DNA of 64,000 bases from Cinclus cinclus. Lineage: Eukaryota; Chordata; Aves; Passeriformes; Cinclidae. The stretch covers positions 62,233,158 to 62,297,157 of the forward strand of contig NC_085049.1 of NCBI RefSeq assembly GCF_963662255.1, read 5' to 3'. The first letter of the stretch is position 1, and each line of letters opens with the position of its first letter. The notes under the pieces are model-generated. The model did no database searches and was not told where the DNA came from. It worked only from the letters and a program-made list of their open reading frames with translations. The position numbers and the translations under genes were made by a program. Below, piece by piece: positions 27,023 to 39,720 of the stretch.

Positions 27023-27685
27023 GTAGGACTAAAACCAGTGCCATTAAAAGGCTGGGCCTTGCTGCTTTTGGCTACAGGACTAATCCTGACCAGAGCAGTG
27101 GGTTGTATAAGAAGGCTGAGTTATTAACAACAAATGTTGACAGTTTTTCCAAGCTGTCTGTTCCAGCTCTCTGTATTTCAAATAGTGTAAATTGATGTGT
27201 TGGTGTATAATTTCTCCTCAGAGGTAGAGGTTTTGAGGGTGTTTAGATGCATGGACACTGAGATGAAGGTGGCTTCTGTGCACCAGAGTGTCCAGTCTTC
27301 TCCCAGCACCAACTCTGCCCTCATTTTTGTAATAAGGTACAGATTCCTGAAATTCTGAGCAACCTAGATAAAAGTAAGCTTGCATCAGTTCACTGCTGGA
27401 AACTCAGAGTACATGAAGGGTGATGATTGCTGCATTTATTAATGAGAAGGGTCAGCATTCTGCAAAACTGTGAGCTGGGGTTATATTTTGATTATTAAAA
27501 AAAAAAAAAAAGACTTAACTATGCAAAAGATTATTTCAACAGCACTAGACTCAACTGGATGTTAAATCAAGCTGTTCATGAAAGAAAGCATAAAGTAGCC
27601 TCCATCTCTAAATTTTTTGCACCCAAATTCTGAAAGAGTACTGATGATAATTTTAAATTAAGCATACATTGAGTGATGCCACAGA

Positions 27686-27904
27686 AGCATAGAACCATGT
27701 AGGATGGAAATGACCCTTCAGGTCTTCAGCTCCAACCCTTAACTCAACAATGCCATGCTCACCACTAAACCATGTCCCAAAGAACCACACCTACATGTTT
27801 TTTGAACATTTCCAGGGATGCTGATTGAACTGCTTCCCTGGACAGCTCACTCCAATGCCTGACCACCCTTTCAGTGAAGAAATTTTTCCTAATATTTGAT
27901 CTAA
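27686..27904 (-). mobile_element. CR1 LINE 3' fragment
   Basis: CATAGAACCATGTAGGATGG leads into GGAAATGACCCTTCAGGTC, ACCACTAAACCATGTCCC, TTTCCAGGGATGCTGATTG and TCAGTGAAGAAATTTTTCCT. These are CR1 3' landmarks in reverse complement. Confidence 0.9.
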
Positions 27905-28948
27905 AGTGCAGTAAATCATGCATGGACAGTCTGTTGGTTAAAATGCTTTAGAGTAAGCTCAGCTGTTTTCCAGTGATACCTATGGTGATCAGACAGCCAG
28001 GTCTTATGCTGCATGCTGGAAATAGGACTTTGATTTGCCATCAGAAGCAGATGGGCAGCCAGGGCAGTTCCTGGAGCAACTCATTCCACGAAGGAGCAGG
28101 TTGCTGCATGCTTCCCTGCATGAGGCTTCCCAGCAGTGTCTCTGCCTGCCACAACCCAAAATAGAGCCTCTGTCCAAAATTCAGCCTCAAAATGGAAACA
28201 GCTATGCAAATAACTGTATTAAAATGAACAAAAGGCTGCAGTCTGTCAGCTAATTACATGAACAAGAAGTAATTGAATAAACAAACAAAACAAGGTGCTG
28301 CCATTACCTGGGAACACAGTAACAAATTGAATTCATTTGTTCAGAGGACATTTCTAGGGAAGTGAAATTGCATTTGTTTGGGTGGGGCTGTTGCCTTGCC
28401 CCTTTTTAATCTAATTTTCTGCTATATAGTCTTGTACGGAATTAAGGAGAAAGTTGCTGAGTGAATGAGCCTGTTTTCAAACCAAAGTCTGCTGGGCTTC
28501 TGTGGCAAGAATAAGGTTGAGCACAAGTCCAGCAAAGAAAAGAGAAGTTCTTAACGTGAAAATATTTCTTGAAAGGCATGAAATTTAGGTATAAAATGGA
28601 CACTTGCTTGTGTCCAAGTACACTGGTTTGTCTAATTAGTTCATTTTATCACTTTGTTCATGAATCCCTATACTCACTACCTTTTTAGTCACTACTATTG
28701 AAGGTAAAAAATAAAATAAACAAAAAACCCCTATGCTAACAATTCTTTCTGACTCCATTTCACTCCTTTCTTTTACTGATATTCCCAAGAGGTATGTCAT
28801 CCTCTCATAGATGATACCTGGAGATTTTCTTTGTGCTGTTGACTACTGCATTTCCAGGACTGATGTGTTACATGTCCAAAGAGGAAACTGAACAGTTATT
28901 GCTTACACCACTCCACACTCCTGTAGAACCTATTAAGTGCTTAAGGGA

Positions 28949-29091
28949 TTTTTTTTTTTTTAATTGGGGGGAGTTTTGCTTGGGTGGGTGGTTGGTTTTG
29001 GTTTTTTTGGTTTTTTTTTGGGGTGGGGGTGGTTTTGCTTATGTTTTTGTGGGTTCTTTTGTTGTTTTTTTTTTTTTCTGTTGTTGTGGGA
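28949..29091 (+). repeat. T/G-rich low-complexity tract
   Basis: Long T runs alternate with G runs, including GGGGGG, GGGTGGGTGG and GGGGTGGGGG. Almost no A or C occurs over about 140 bases. No coding meaning is inferred. Confidence 0.9.
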
Positions 29092-31245
29092 GTGTGTACC
29101 CACTGAATGGATGACTCCAGTGCCTTCTCTCTAATTTAACTATTGAATATAGTTGTCATCCTTTGGGACCCCAAAGGGGAAAATGGATTGAGATGAAATC
29201 CATAAAACTATGGTTTGTGTTGTTCCCTGAACTCCAATCTGTTTGAAGTCTTTTTTCAGCTCTACCCCCAAATTCTGCCTTCCTGATGTATGTAAAATTC
29301 CCTTTGACTTTAATGGGAAAGTCAATGACTCCCTCTGGTGATCATTCTCAACAAATTGGACTCACCCCATTAAGAGGCTAACCAGGGATTTCTTCAGCCA
29401 TTCTAGCCCAAAAATAGATTCTTAAATTTATTTCGTGCAGTGTGGGCTCTGCCAAAATGAACTATATTTACTTCAGTCTTTTCCCCCGAAGCCCATTTGA
29501 AATTAAAAGTAAAATAATTGTTTCTGTGGAGTAAAGGAGATCCAACTGATTCTAAACATGAACCTTCTGCTCTGAGTGTTGCGGTGTTTTTTTTGGTTTT
29601 TCTTTTATCTAGCAACTTTCTCCTTGCAGTTTGCTGGTTCGTTTGGCTTGTGTCATTTCAGCAGCAACTTCTGAACTGTTACCAGTCCAGCTTCCCAGCT
29701 AGAATACTTCTTGCATGGTCTAGAGGGATTATTTGAATTGCTTTGAGAATGTTCTTTTGTCTTAACCCTTTCTTTGCTAGGCTGTGTGCATGCTGGTGTA
29801 TGAATCTGCATGTTTACTGGATGCTGTAGTACACAAATGTGCATAAAGACATCTTGGATGCTGTGATGTTTTGGAAGTGTTTTAGGTATGTTCTTGATGA
29901 TGAGATTTTATGGTGTTTTTATGGCCTTGAAGAGAGAGGCCAACATGGTATTGTGAAATTTATTGTATTGCTTTCATGAACTTGATTTTATTTTAAAAAT
30001 GTTAGAATAGACTACCTTATCCTTAATTTAAAATCTAAAATCTGAAGATATTTTGATGAAACTGGATGTTTCCATCTTTGCTATGGCCTGTGTTTCCCTA
30101 AACTGTTACAGGGAGTCATCAAGCATGTTGATCTTTGCATCAATCAACCAGTATTTCTTAAACAATGAGCCCAGAAGCTTAAATCTGTTTTCCTTTGATG
30201 TGCTAGATGTGTTTAAACAGTTCTCTAAACCATAATCAAATCTGCTTGTAAGTAATACAACTCTTTGTTTCCTGGAGGAAGAGCTGATTTAAATTTACTT
30301 AATGTGGGTGGTTTTGTCTCAAGGCCAGCATGTACCTTCATTTACAGTTCCCTGGCAGACTGTTTGTGACCTAAGGGGAAAATCGTAATATAAACAATGA
30401 GTCTAACCAGTTTAGATTCCCCCATGGAATAGGTTTGGTCATCCAAACCCCTGGCTGATCATCCAGATCCAAAAGTCTGTGATGTCTGGTTGTATAAATC
30501 ATAATTGCCAAAATGGTAATACAGGAGGTTGTGAGATGGTTTGTTTTCAAAAAAAAAAAAAGAAAAGGAAAGAAGAAAAAAAAATCTAGAAAGAAATGAG
30601 TAGTCTGAGTCATCATTAGCTGTGGATGTTGAATTTTGAGCCTGCAAACTGTAGGTTAGTATGATCAAATTAGCGTAGTTTAAAATAGCTGAGGTTGTTC
30701 TTAAGATTGCCTGAACCTTTAAAATAGAACTGAAATCATTCAGGCAAAACTTGAGTACTTTGGAACCAAAATTTGTAGGAGAAGGAGTCCCATTGAAGGG
30801 ATTGAGCTCTTCATTCACCCCTGAAATAGGGTGCAGGGAAAAACTTTGGACGTTGAAAGGAATGATAGCCAAGTCCATTAAGAGACATCAGTTAAAATGT
30901 CACCTTTTTAGGATTTGAAGTTCTCCAGGCAGGAGGGAAGCTTTAGGTACTAGGTGCAAGCATATTCCAGACTGCCAGCCCCAAGGCAGTGGCTATTTAT
31001 TGCACCAGCCAGGGGCATAAGGTGCTTTTAGCCACCCTGGGCTGTAAGACCTCTTGCCGTGGTGCTCTGAGCTCTGCACCCTGCCCTGAGCCCGGAGTGA
31101 GGGCCAAAAACATCTTTGCCATGGCAGGAAGGTGCAGGAAGCACCCCTGCCCATGGCACTCCTTGCAGAAGGAGAGCTGGGACAGGCTTGCCCCGATGCT
31201 GTCACACACCCTCCCCATGGAGCTGAACCTGCAGCACAGCCCGAG

Positions 31246-32178
31246 CTGGGACAGGTCTGGGACAGGTCTGGGACAGGTCTGGGTACAGGACTGGGAGAGG
31301 TCTGGGTACAGGACTGGGACAGGACTGGGAGAGGTCTGGGTACAGGACTGGGAGAGGTCTGGGTACAGGACTGGGAGAGGTCTGGGAGAGGTCTGGGTAC
31401 AGGACTGGGAGAGGTCTGGGTACAGGACTGGGAGAGGTCTGGGTACAGGACTGGGAGAGGTCTGGGTACAGGACTGGGAGAGGTCTGGGAGAGGTCTGGG
31501 TACAGGACTGGGAGAGGTCTGGGTACAGGACTGGGAGAGGTCTGGGTACAGGACTGGGAGAGGTCTGGGTACAGGACTGGGAGAGGTCTGGGTACAGGAC
31601 TGGGAGAGGTCTGGGACAGGACTGGGAGAGGTCTGGGTACAGGACTGGGAGAGGTCTGGGTACAGGACTGGGAGAGGTCTGGGACAGGACTGGGACAGGA
31701 CTGGGAGAGGTCTGGGTACAGGACTGGGAGAGGTCTGGGTACAGGACTGGGAGAGGTCTGGGTAAAGGACTGCGAGAGGTCTGGGAAAGGACTGGGAGAG
31801 GTCTGGGAGAGGTCTGGGAGAGGTCTTGGGTACAGGACTGGGACAGGACTGGGAGAGGTCTGGGTACAGGACTGGGACAGGTCTGGGACAGGTCTGGGTA
31901 CAGGACTGGGACAGGTCTGGGTACAGGACTGGGACAGGTCTGGGACAGGTCTGGGTACAGGACTGGGAGAGGTCTGGGACAGGACTGGGACAGGACTGGG
32001 AGAGGTCTGGGTACAGGACTGGGAGAGGTCTGGGACAGGTCTGGGTACAGGACTGGGAGAGGTCTGGGTACAGGACTGGGAGAGGTCTGGGACAGGATTG
32101 GGAAAGGTCTGGGAGAGGTCTGGGACAGGTCTGGGACAGGTCTGGGACAGGACTGGGACAGGTCTGGGACAGGTCTGG
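31246..32178. repeat. Minisatellite of 11- and 12-bp G-rich units, about 80 copies
   Basis: Uninterrupted head-to-tail units all begin CTGGG. The main variants are ctgggagaggt (11), ctgggacaggt (11), ctgggacagga (11) and ctgggtacagga (12). A 12-mer followed by an 11-mer forms a frequent 23-bp higher-order unit. The GAGAGGT variant dominates the left two thirds, and GACAGGT becomes more common on the right. No stop codon occurs in the units, and the mix of lengths keeps several frames open on both strands. This explains the long reading frames of up to 383 codons across it. The plus strand carries a GGG tract every 11-12 bases. The flanks (30960-31245 and 32179-32310) are GC-rich but not repeated. 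Confidence 0.97.
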
Positions 32179-33611
32179 CCCTCTGGGAGGCAGAGAGCAG
32201 GAGCCTCTCTGGGGACAGCTCCAGCCTGTGTCTGCTCAGGGGGGACAAACTGGTGGAGTCAGATAAGTTTTCTAGTAGGATAAACCCAGTCATGACCCAT
32301 ATGGGGGCACCCCAGAGAGCTGTGATGGAAGGAAATTTTTAAAATCTGAGAGCGTTGAAAAACTTAATTCACTAAGGCTGACAGGAGAAGTTCTTTCCCA
32401 GAGTTGCTGAACTCAGACTTAATTTTTTAAGCCTTTCTGGGTGCTTCAGTCATACGGTTTGAGGGCTCTTACATTTTTTTAAATTTTTTAAAAATTTTTC
32501 AGGTTTTTTTTTTCTAAAAGGCAAGATAGCTTATATGTAAGGTCGTTGTAATAACTGCACAGTAAATGTGAAGTAAAACTGGCCTGATTTTTGGGATTCT
32601 GCCTTTTAACATTACTTTGTAAGATACAATAATTCATTGATGGGTTAGGATTGATATGCAGGGGACAATAATTTAAATGGATTTAGTTCAACAGATCCTT
32701 TACCTACACGAGAGGAGAAATGTCATCAAAACAAAACAAAATATAAAAAAAAAAAGCAAACAGAATTAGCAAAGGCAGGTTTATATTCAAATTGTGAAAT
32801 AATTTTGCTTCTTTTTGAAATAATACCTTCAACTCAGCAATGTCTTCCAAATACTTCACAGGTACTAATGCATTTGTATTTCCAGTGCACTGTGGGGCTG
32901 TGTTTTAAAATCATACTTTCCATTTTTCAGCTAGGAAAGCTGACATACAAGGATGTTGCAGGCTGAGTAAGATGACATAGAAAGTTTGAAGGAGCCAAAA
33001 ATAAGGAAGTGATCTTTAGTTTTGTAACTTTAAACCAATCACAGTATGACATTTTTATTTACTTGTTTCATGTTTGTTTTCCCATCTCCTCTGCATTTGA
33101 AGGATTTAAAGATTACTGTGAATGAGGAAAAATATGCCCAAGAGAATAGTGGTGTGTAAAATGAGATTATCTAAGAAGCAGTGTAGGTTTTTTATCAATG
33201 GTTGAAATTACTCATGAAATAACAAAATTCTTTACTAGTTGATTTATGAAGCAATAAATACAAAAATATGGTTGTGTAGATTCATTCTCTTGTTACTTCT
33301 TAGGCTACTTATTTCCATTTTTTATAAGCATAAAATAGTTTATGTTGTGAAGATAAATACACAGCTATTTAAAAAAAAGAAGTCAAATCCAAACAAAATG
33401 CATATTTGAAGTGCATTATGTTTTTAATATGGAAAGATGACTGAACTGTGATGACCTTCAATTTAACATCAGAAGAAAAATGCTGAACTAAATCTGTTTG
33501 CTGGCATTTGTATTTGTAATTCACGTAGATGCAAACACCATAGACAGCTGTGTCCCAATCTGTAAATTTCAGCTCATTTTCATCCATAGATCCTTTGAGA
33601 ATTGTGTATTT

Positions 33612-33768
33612 CATAGAATCACAGAACCATCACTGGGCTGGATCATCTAGTTCCAACCTCCCTGCTCTGAGCAGGGTCACCTCCCACTAGAGCAGGTTTC
33701 TCACAGCCCTTCCACCGTGACCTTGGACACTTCCATGCTTGGGGTATCCAACACTTCTCTGAACAATG
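33612..33768 (-). mobile_element. CR1 LINE 3' fragment
   Basis: TCATAGAATCACAGAACCAT, then GGCTGGATCATCTAGTTCCA, the CCCACTAGAGCAGGTTTCTC segment and GACACTTCCATGCTTGGGG identify the reverse complement of a CR1 3' end. Confidence 0.9.
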
Positions 33769-34649
33769 GACAAGTAAACTGATAAAGACATTATAAGAAA
33801 TCTACTTAATTTCTGCCTGAATAGAGAGAATGTTTTTCAAAAACATTACAGAAGCTAATATTTTAGAGCTGAATTCATGTGAGGTGGATCATACCTACAG
33901 GCTGCTTCAGCAAATGGAATTAAGGAAGCTGCTTCTATATTCAGTATTAATGATCCAAACTATAGCCATAAATATTACACCAAGAAAAGGACAAATCTTC
34001 TTCATTAATTTACTGTTTTTCACATTCAGTCTTGTGAACTAGAAGGTCTACATTGAAAAGATTGTGTGAAAACTGAATTTTAATACCTAACATTTACATT
34101 TTTGATCTGCTGGAAGATAAGCTGTTCTTAGAGTTTGGGGTGCTTTTCTGAAAGAGCATTTTTGTTGTTTGGGGTCTTTTTTTGTGGAAAGGTAGATACC
34201 TGTAGTCTCATAATCTTCATTGGTATTTGTCCAGAAGTTTACATCCTCTCTGCAAGGCTAAGAGGCTGGGGTACACTGGAAGCTGGCAGCACCAGCAGAA
34301 AAGGGTATTGTAATGAGAAGGAGCACACACCTATCACCCACTTCTTCCTGAAAGTGAGCCAGTCCAAGAGGCCCAGTTTTTGTCTGGAAACTTTCATGTA
34401 AAGTATTTTCAGGAGAAGAGAAGAAATAAACCAATGCAAAACATGTAATTCTTTTAATAAGAAGTGATATTTCAAGTTTCTGCTTCTCTAAATGAAATAC
34501 AAATTTCCAATTTCACTCTTCATCTCTGAAGATTTTTTTTTTTTTTTAAGGAGAATTTACAGTTATTTCTGCTAGTATGGCAAACTCTCCCCAGAGCTTT
34601 GAGAACATTCAAGGATGCAGCATCTACTTTTATTAAACACCTGAGGATT

Positions 34650-34960
34650 TTTATATAGGAGAAGGAAATTCAGCAAAGGGCCACTGAGATTGTTGAGAGC
34701 TGATCCTCTGAGGAGAGTCTGAACAACCAGGGCTGGCTGGAGAAGATGTGGCTTTGAGTACTAAAACTGAAAGAGGGATTCTGGACACCACCAGGAACTT
34801 TTTCCCCATATGGGCAGGCAAGCAGGGGGACAGGTTGTTCATAGAGTCTGTCCAGTTTCTGTCCTTGAGGTTTTCAAGACCTGACAGGATGAAACCCTGG
34901 GCAATCTGGTCCCATCTCAGAGCTGCTCCTGCTTTGAGCTGGAGTTGGCGTGGAGCTTTC
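34650..34960 (+). mobile_element. Degraded CR1-like fragment
   Basis: Segments such as GAACAACCAGGGCTGGCTGG, GAACTTTTTCCCCATATGGG, CAGACAGGTTGTTCATAGAG-like sequence and TTTTCAAGACCTGACAGGAT resemble the part of CR1 just upstream of its 3' end. It is well diverged and the boundaries are approximate. Another LINE subfamily is possible. Confidence 0.5.
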
Positions 34961-37900
34961 CTGAGCTTCCTTGCAGCATGAATTATCCTGTGATTTATAT
35001 CCTTATTCCTTTGAAAGTCTGCTCTGTCTAATTTGAAGTGTACTGAAACTTTTAGATCTTTTTTGATCTCTCCCAACCTAAGTCATTTTTCTCTAATTTC
35101 TTTGCTATTTAATTTCTCTTTGTAATCCTACTAAATTTAATCTGACTGATCTTTAGTTCATCAGATCTGTTTTCAGGTCTTACCCCCTTCTGAGAAGACC
35201 CTAACTTCTGGATCTTCCTTAGAGAGCACTGGCACTCCTCCAAGCCACAGTGTGGAGCAGGTCCTTGCAGATTGCCTCAACGTGTTCAGTCCATTTGTGC
35301 TAAAATACCAATAATCATTCTCGAAACATGCTGCATCAGGAGTCCACAGTGTCCAAGTCTTGCTGTATTTCTCCTTGGTGCTGCTGATTTAATCAGCCAG
35401 TTTTCCAACACAGGAAGGAAATTTGATCTGAAGAACCTCATTATTAATATCTTGAATTTTACTTGGTGCATAGAAGCTGTTTTGGTAGCACATGGCAGGC
35501 AGTGTTGCACTTTTTCTTTGTTATTCTCAATAATGTATGCAGAGATATAAATATACACATGCATACATATATTCCTGAGTGTTTATTTCAGATGGCCAGG
35601 AGCGATGTCAGAAGGTTATGAGAACCAGGGGATGGTGGCTGGATTTTTAAACATTTTTATTCACTTGCTGGTCCCTGCAGTTAGGCTGGCTGGAACTTTC
35701 TGAACCTTCCTTTGCTCTCATCCTAAATACCTTTAGGCCGTTCTTTGGTCCCTTAGTATCTTCTATGACTTTTCAAGGATAATTACTCCTAATTTAGGTA
35801 AATCTTTAACATCTCCTAACATGCCATTGAGTGAAATTCAGTGAGCTGTAATGAATACATCTGGACTGCCTTCCACCCAACTCCTGCTCCTCCTGTGTGT
35901 GCTGTCCAGGTATTTTTTCTGCCACTCTTCTCTCCTTAGAAAGCATATGATTTCTATGATCAGTCTTAAAATTTCTTTCTTCAGATTATCAGCCATGTTT
36001 TCCTAGTCTATAAGGAGGAAGTCTAAAGTTTTTCCTGGATAAATCTTTTCACCCTTCCTTTGACCCTCCTGCCTGAGTTGTGTTCCACTGTGACTAGACA
36101 GTGAAACCTTTTATGTGTGGGGCACTGCAAAAAGGATATGACAGCAGAGTCCTGCTGTGACATTACTTGTAAGCATTTGTCTTATGGGAAGTATTAAGAT
36201 AACGGCGTGTTTGATACTAATCAGACAATAGATGATGTTATTGTTTTGCTCTTATTTGCCATATTGCTTAGGAAAATGTTCTTCATTAAGCTCTTTCACA
36301 GAACCTCTGTGTCGGTGGTATTGGGTGCCCAGGTGTATTTGTGTTTACTGTGGTGGAGGTGTATGCACAGATTGAATTCTTTAGGGTTTTTTTGGGAGCA
36401 TATGTTTTGGGAGCTGAAAATCGTGAGTTTTTGAAGATTGATCCCCATTCTTCCTTCTACTGCCTTTTTCTTGGCCTTAGATTATCACTTAACCTTTTTC
36501 TTTGCCTTGGTTCCTTCCTCTCCACCACAGGAATATGCAACTTTAGGCACTTCTCCTGGGCATTTCATAATTCATTAAAAATTTTAAGTACTTTGAAGAT
36601 ATAAAATATGTATATAGTAAATGCAAAATATTTCTACAATGGTGCAAAGAAAAGGTTGATATCTGAATTCATTACCATCCATAAAATTAATGTTCCATCT
36701 GCACTGCGTTTTAGTACCTTAGGCATTCAAACATTAATGTATGCAAAACTGAGTAATGACTTTTTGCACTGCTGTCCTTCTGACTGGGCATTTGTGGAGT
36801 TGTGGGAAATTCTCAGTCTCTGCTGGTCTGCTTAATTTATTGTTGATTGTATTTAAAGATGGTTTCAGCTTTCAAACCTTTAATTGTGGAGGTAGATCTG
36901 TTTGCTGGGGGAAGTTCACTTGAACAGTTCTTGAAGCAGAGACTTGGACCCAAAACTCATGTGCTTCCATCTGGGAGAAGGTGAGCTGGGGAGGGAGGGG
37001 CAGGATGAGTGAGTGTGTGAGAGGATTGACAAGGGTAAGAGAGGATTAAATTCCCTGCCCTCTTTTAAAATAGAGCAATTTGAAGCCTGGGCACACATGT
37101 GTTGCAGGGTTACCTGTCCCTGAGTTAGCACCAGGGCAGCTGAAGGACTGAGCTGTCCATACCAATCCCTAAAGGCAAGTCCTTGAGAGAGGCAGGATTT
37201 AAGGGCACACTTTAGTCTCAAGAATATCATGATGCTGAGAAGTGGCAGCACGATGTGGCAGCATTATGGCAGCCCCTTGCCAGTGCTGGGGAGAAATAAA
37301 ACATCTACCAGCATGCAGTATCCTGCTGCATCCCTTGCTGCTTTCAGTACCTCAGAATAGCAGTGCAGTCGTTTTCTTGACTACCTGGATTACCAGATGC
37401 TTGGGCATGCTGCCCCAGCATGGAAATGCTTTCTCTTTGCTCTTCTCCTGAAAAGAAGAGGCACAATCTTCTGCCACAGATTCCTATTCAGGAATTTTCC
37501 CCTTCTCAGGCAAACAGATAAAGGCATCACAGAGATGACCAGAACATCTAGAAGTCAGTTTGCTTGACATACACAAAAAAGGTCATTGGAAACCACTAGT
37601 GCAATGTCCTAAGGATGGCACAGCAGAAGCTGCAGCAGTGTTTTGCTGCTGGCCTTGAACTGAGACTATGTGTTCATCACATGGAGGAGACTAGTTTGTA
37701 GTAAGTTGCTGGGGATGAGGTAGAAGACTGAACAAAAGTCCAAGTTTTAATTAATTAATGCTATCAAAATGTAGAGCCCTGCACATCATGAAGTAGAAGC
37801 AAAGAACTTTGAAAACACGATTGCAGGAGGTGGAATTAACCACATATGTGAAAGTTTTAAAATTACTGAAGCTGGAGGAAGGGATGTGTGCTCATGCATT

Positions 37901-39240
37901 TTAGATGAGGAAGGAAATAAGGGACAATTAACAACATTAGACAGCCACCAGGCTGTCTGGCAGCTCTCTGTAGTCAGTCCAGAGGATGCCAGGCTTCCCT
38001 GACAGTAACCAGAAGTGGTAACTTACTCTGTTGGCAGCCAGGGTGCAGGCTACAAAAGGTAAGAGCAAGAGTCATATTCTAAGAAGACTTGCATTTCTCC
38101 AGGTTGATGGAAGCATTAGTGCTAAATTCCTGCTGCTGCTGCTGACAAAAACCAGCAATGCATGTTCTTGATGTTGTTAAATTGCTAATATATTAATTGC
38201 TATCTCTTCTGGATGCTGCAGTTGCATTTTTCATGTCTGTTTATTGCCTTTTGTTGCTGCCTGCTGAAGATAGTGTGGGCAGATCCTATGTCTGATGCTT
38301 GGTTTTAGTTGCCTGGCTACTGTAAAATGTTATTTTAGCTTTTGCTGAGGTGCCACAGATGCTTTATTGACGATTGTCCAAACAAGGAAATACATAAAAG
38401 ATGCTGGTGAGTGCTGTGCTTGCCTAGTTCTGCTGCTTTTGCTAAAGATGCTACAATATGCTTACTTTGCTTCGCTACTACAGATTCTCTGCACAATAAT
38501 GTAGAGGGTAGGCTGAAATCTTCCATTTACACACTGGGGTCGTGGTCAATGCCAAAGGTAATATTACTGTATCACAGTATGCAAAGGAACTGTTGTTAGG
38601 AGGAGATGGTGGGCAGCTGCTTCACTAAATTGCAATGCATTCATTTCTGGTAATTGTTATAAAGAAAATGTATTTTTCCTGTTGATTGTGCTGCCAGATT
38701 TTTCCCTTCCTTTCTCCCTGTGAATGTCTCCAACAGAGGGAGATTTAAGTCTCAAAACTTACTTGGCACGTTGACTTCAAGCTTCTTTCCTGCCAAAAAC
38801 TGAAAGTAACCAGTATTTCTTCTGCTCTAGGCAGTTTCTATTTATGCTTACATAACTTTATCTCTTTACATCATGAGCACTTCTGACTATATTGTTTTCT
38901 TGTACGCACGGTCTGAAACCTCTTCTAAAGTCTTTGAATAAGCTATGTTTCTTTTCAGTCAGTCCAAAAATATTTTGTCAGCAAATAAATGAAATAATTA
39001 CTTTTTGCAACTGTTTTACTTCCTTCTTTAGTATTATTGCAATCCTTTTCTTAATTATTCTTGCCTTTTGGCAGCTGCAGTGCATTAATATTTACAAGAT
39101 GAGATACAGCTTTCTGTTTATATTAGCAGTCTTCGGTCTGTGAGATCTGGACCAACCAGAATGCAGGATATCCTTTCTCATCGATTCACCAGGTTCATAA
39201 TGTAAGACACGGTGATAAATGGCTATGTTGTCCCTCTATG

Positions 39241-39720
39241 GATGTACAGTCTGTTGCCTCGGTGTTATCTGCGGGTGTCATGTCGCTGAAATGACGAGAG
39301 CAGTCCGTACCTTGTCCTCGCCGTGCGGGGACCGTGTGTGCGCACATTGGTGTTATCGTGCCGTGTGGTTGCCGTGTGTTGGCTCCGTGGTGTGAGTACC
39401 TACGGGATGGGGACACTGCCAGCAGCCGCCTCAAAGCTCGGGAGGGTGGGGGGGGAGGCTTTGAGTTCTGTCCCTCGTGTTTCTGTTCACTCCCTCTTCC
39501 CAAGCGGGAAACCGTGTAAACGGCTGGGTTTGCACGGTTTCGCCCCCGCCGTGTGTTGTGCTGCCCTCTCTGTGTTGGTCTTCAGGCTTTGCCCAGCTGA
39601 GGTTACACGCCGCCTTCGCAGAGGCGCTTTGGGGCACTTGGAGGTGAAGCTGACGGTGCCCTGGGTTTTTGTCACTTCTGTGGCAGTCACAAGTGCCGTG
39701 CACGTGAGAGCAAACCTGGT
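39241..39720. promoter_or_regulatory. CpG-island-like segment inside the intron
   Basis: Counting by eye gives about 32 CpG dinucleotides in 480 bases. The surrounding intron has almost none. GC content is clearly raised, and a rough observed/expected CpG ratio is about 0.8, which passes the usual island criteria. Candidate splice donors on the plus strand are GTGAGT at 39392 and GTAAGG at 39739. I see no TATA box and no convincing coding frame. It could be an alternative or orphan promoter, an enhancer, or the remnant of an inserted GC-rich element. Confidence 0.55.

Noticed and set aside
26843..27127. Reading frame continuing past the linker exon to a stop as the true 3' end of a gene
   Set aside because: A good donor (GTAGGA at 27023) follows the last conserved residue, and the continuation in the next exon at 44369 matches ANKS1B.
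31246..32178. Repeat array considered as a CRISPR
   Set aside because: There are no unique spacers, the units are directly contiguous 11-12-mers, and the context is a vertebrate intron.
30989..32293. Long reading frames of 258, 383, 146 and (minus strand) 363 codons
   Set aside because: They consist almost wholly of the minisatellite. The units contain no stop in any frame and the 11/12-bp mix keeps several frames open at once, so length is no evidence for coding.
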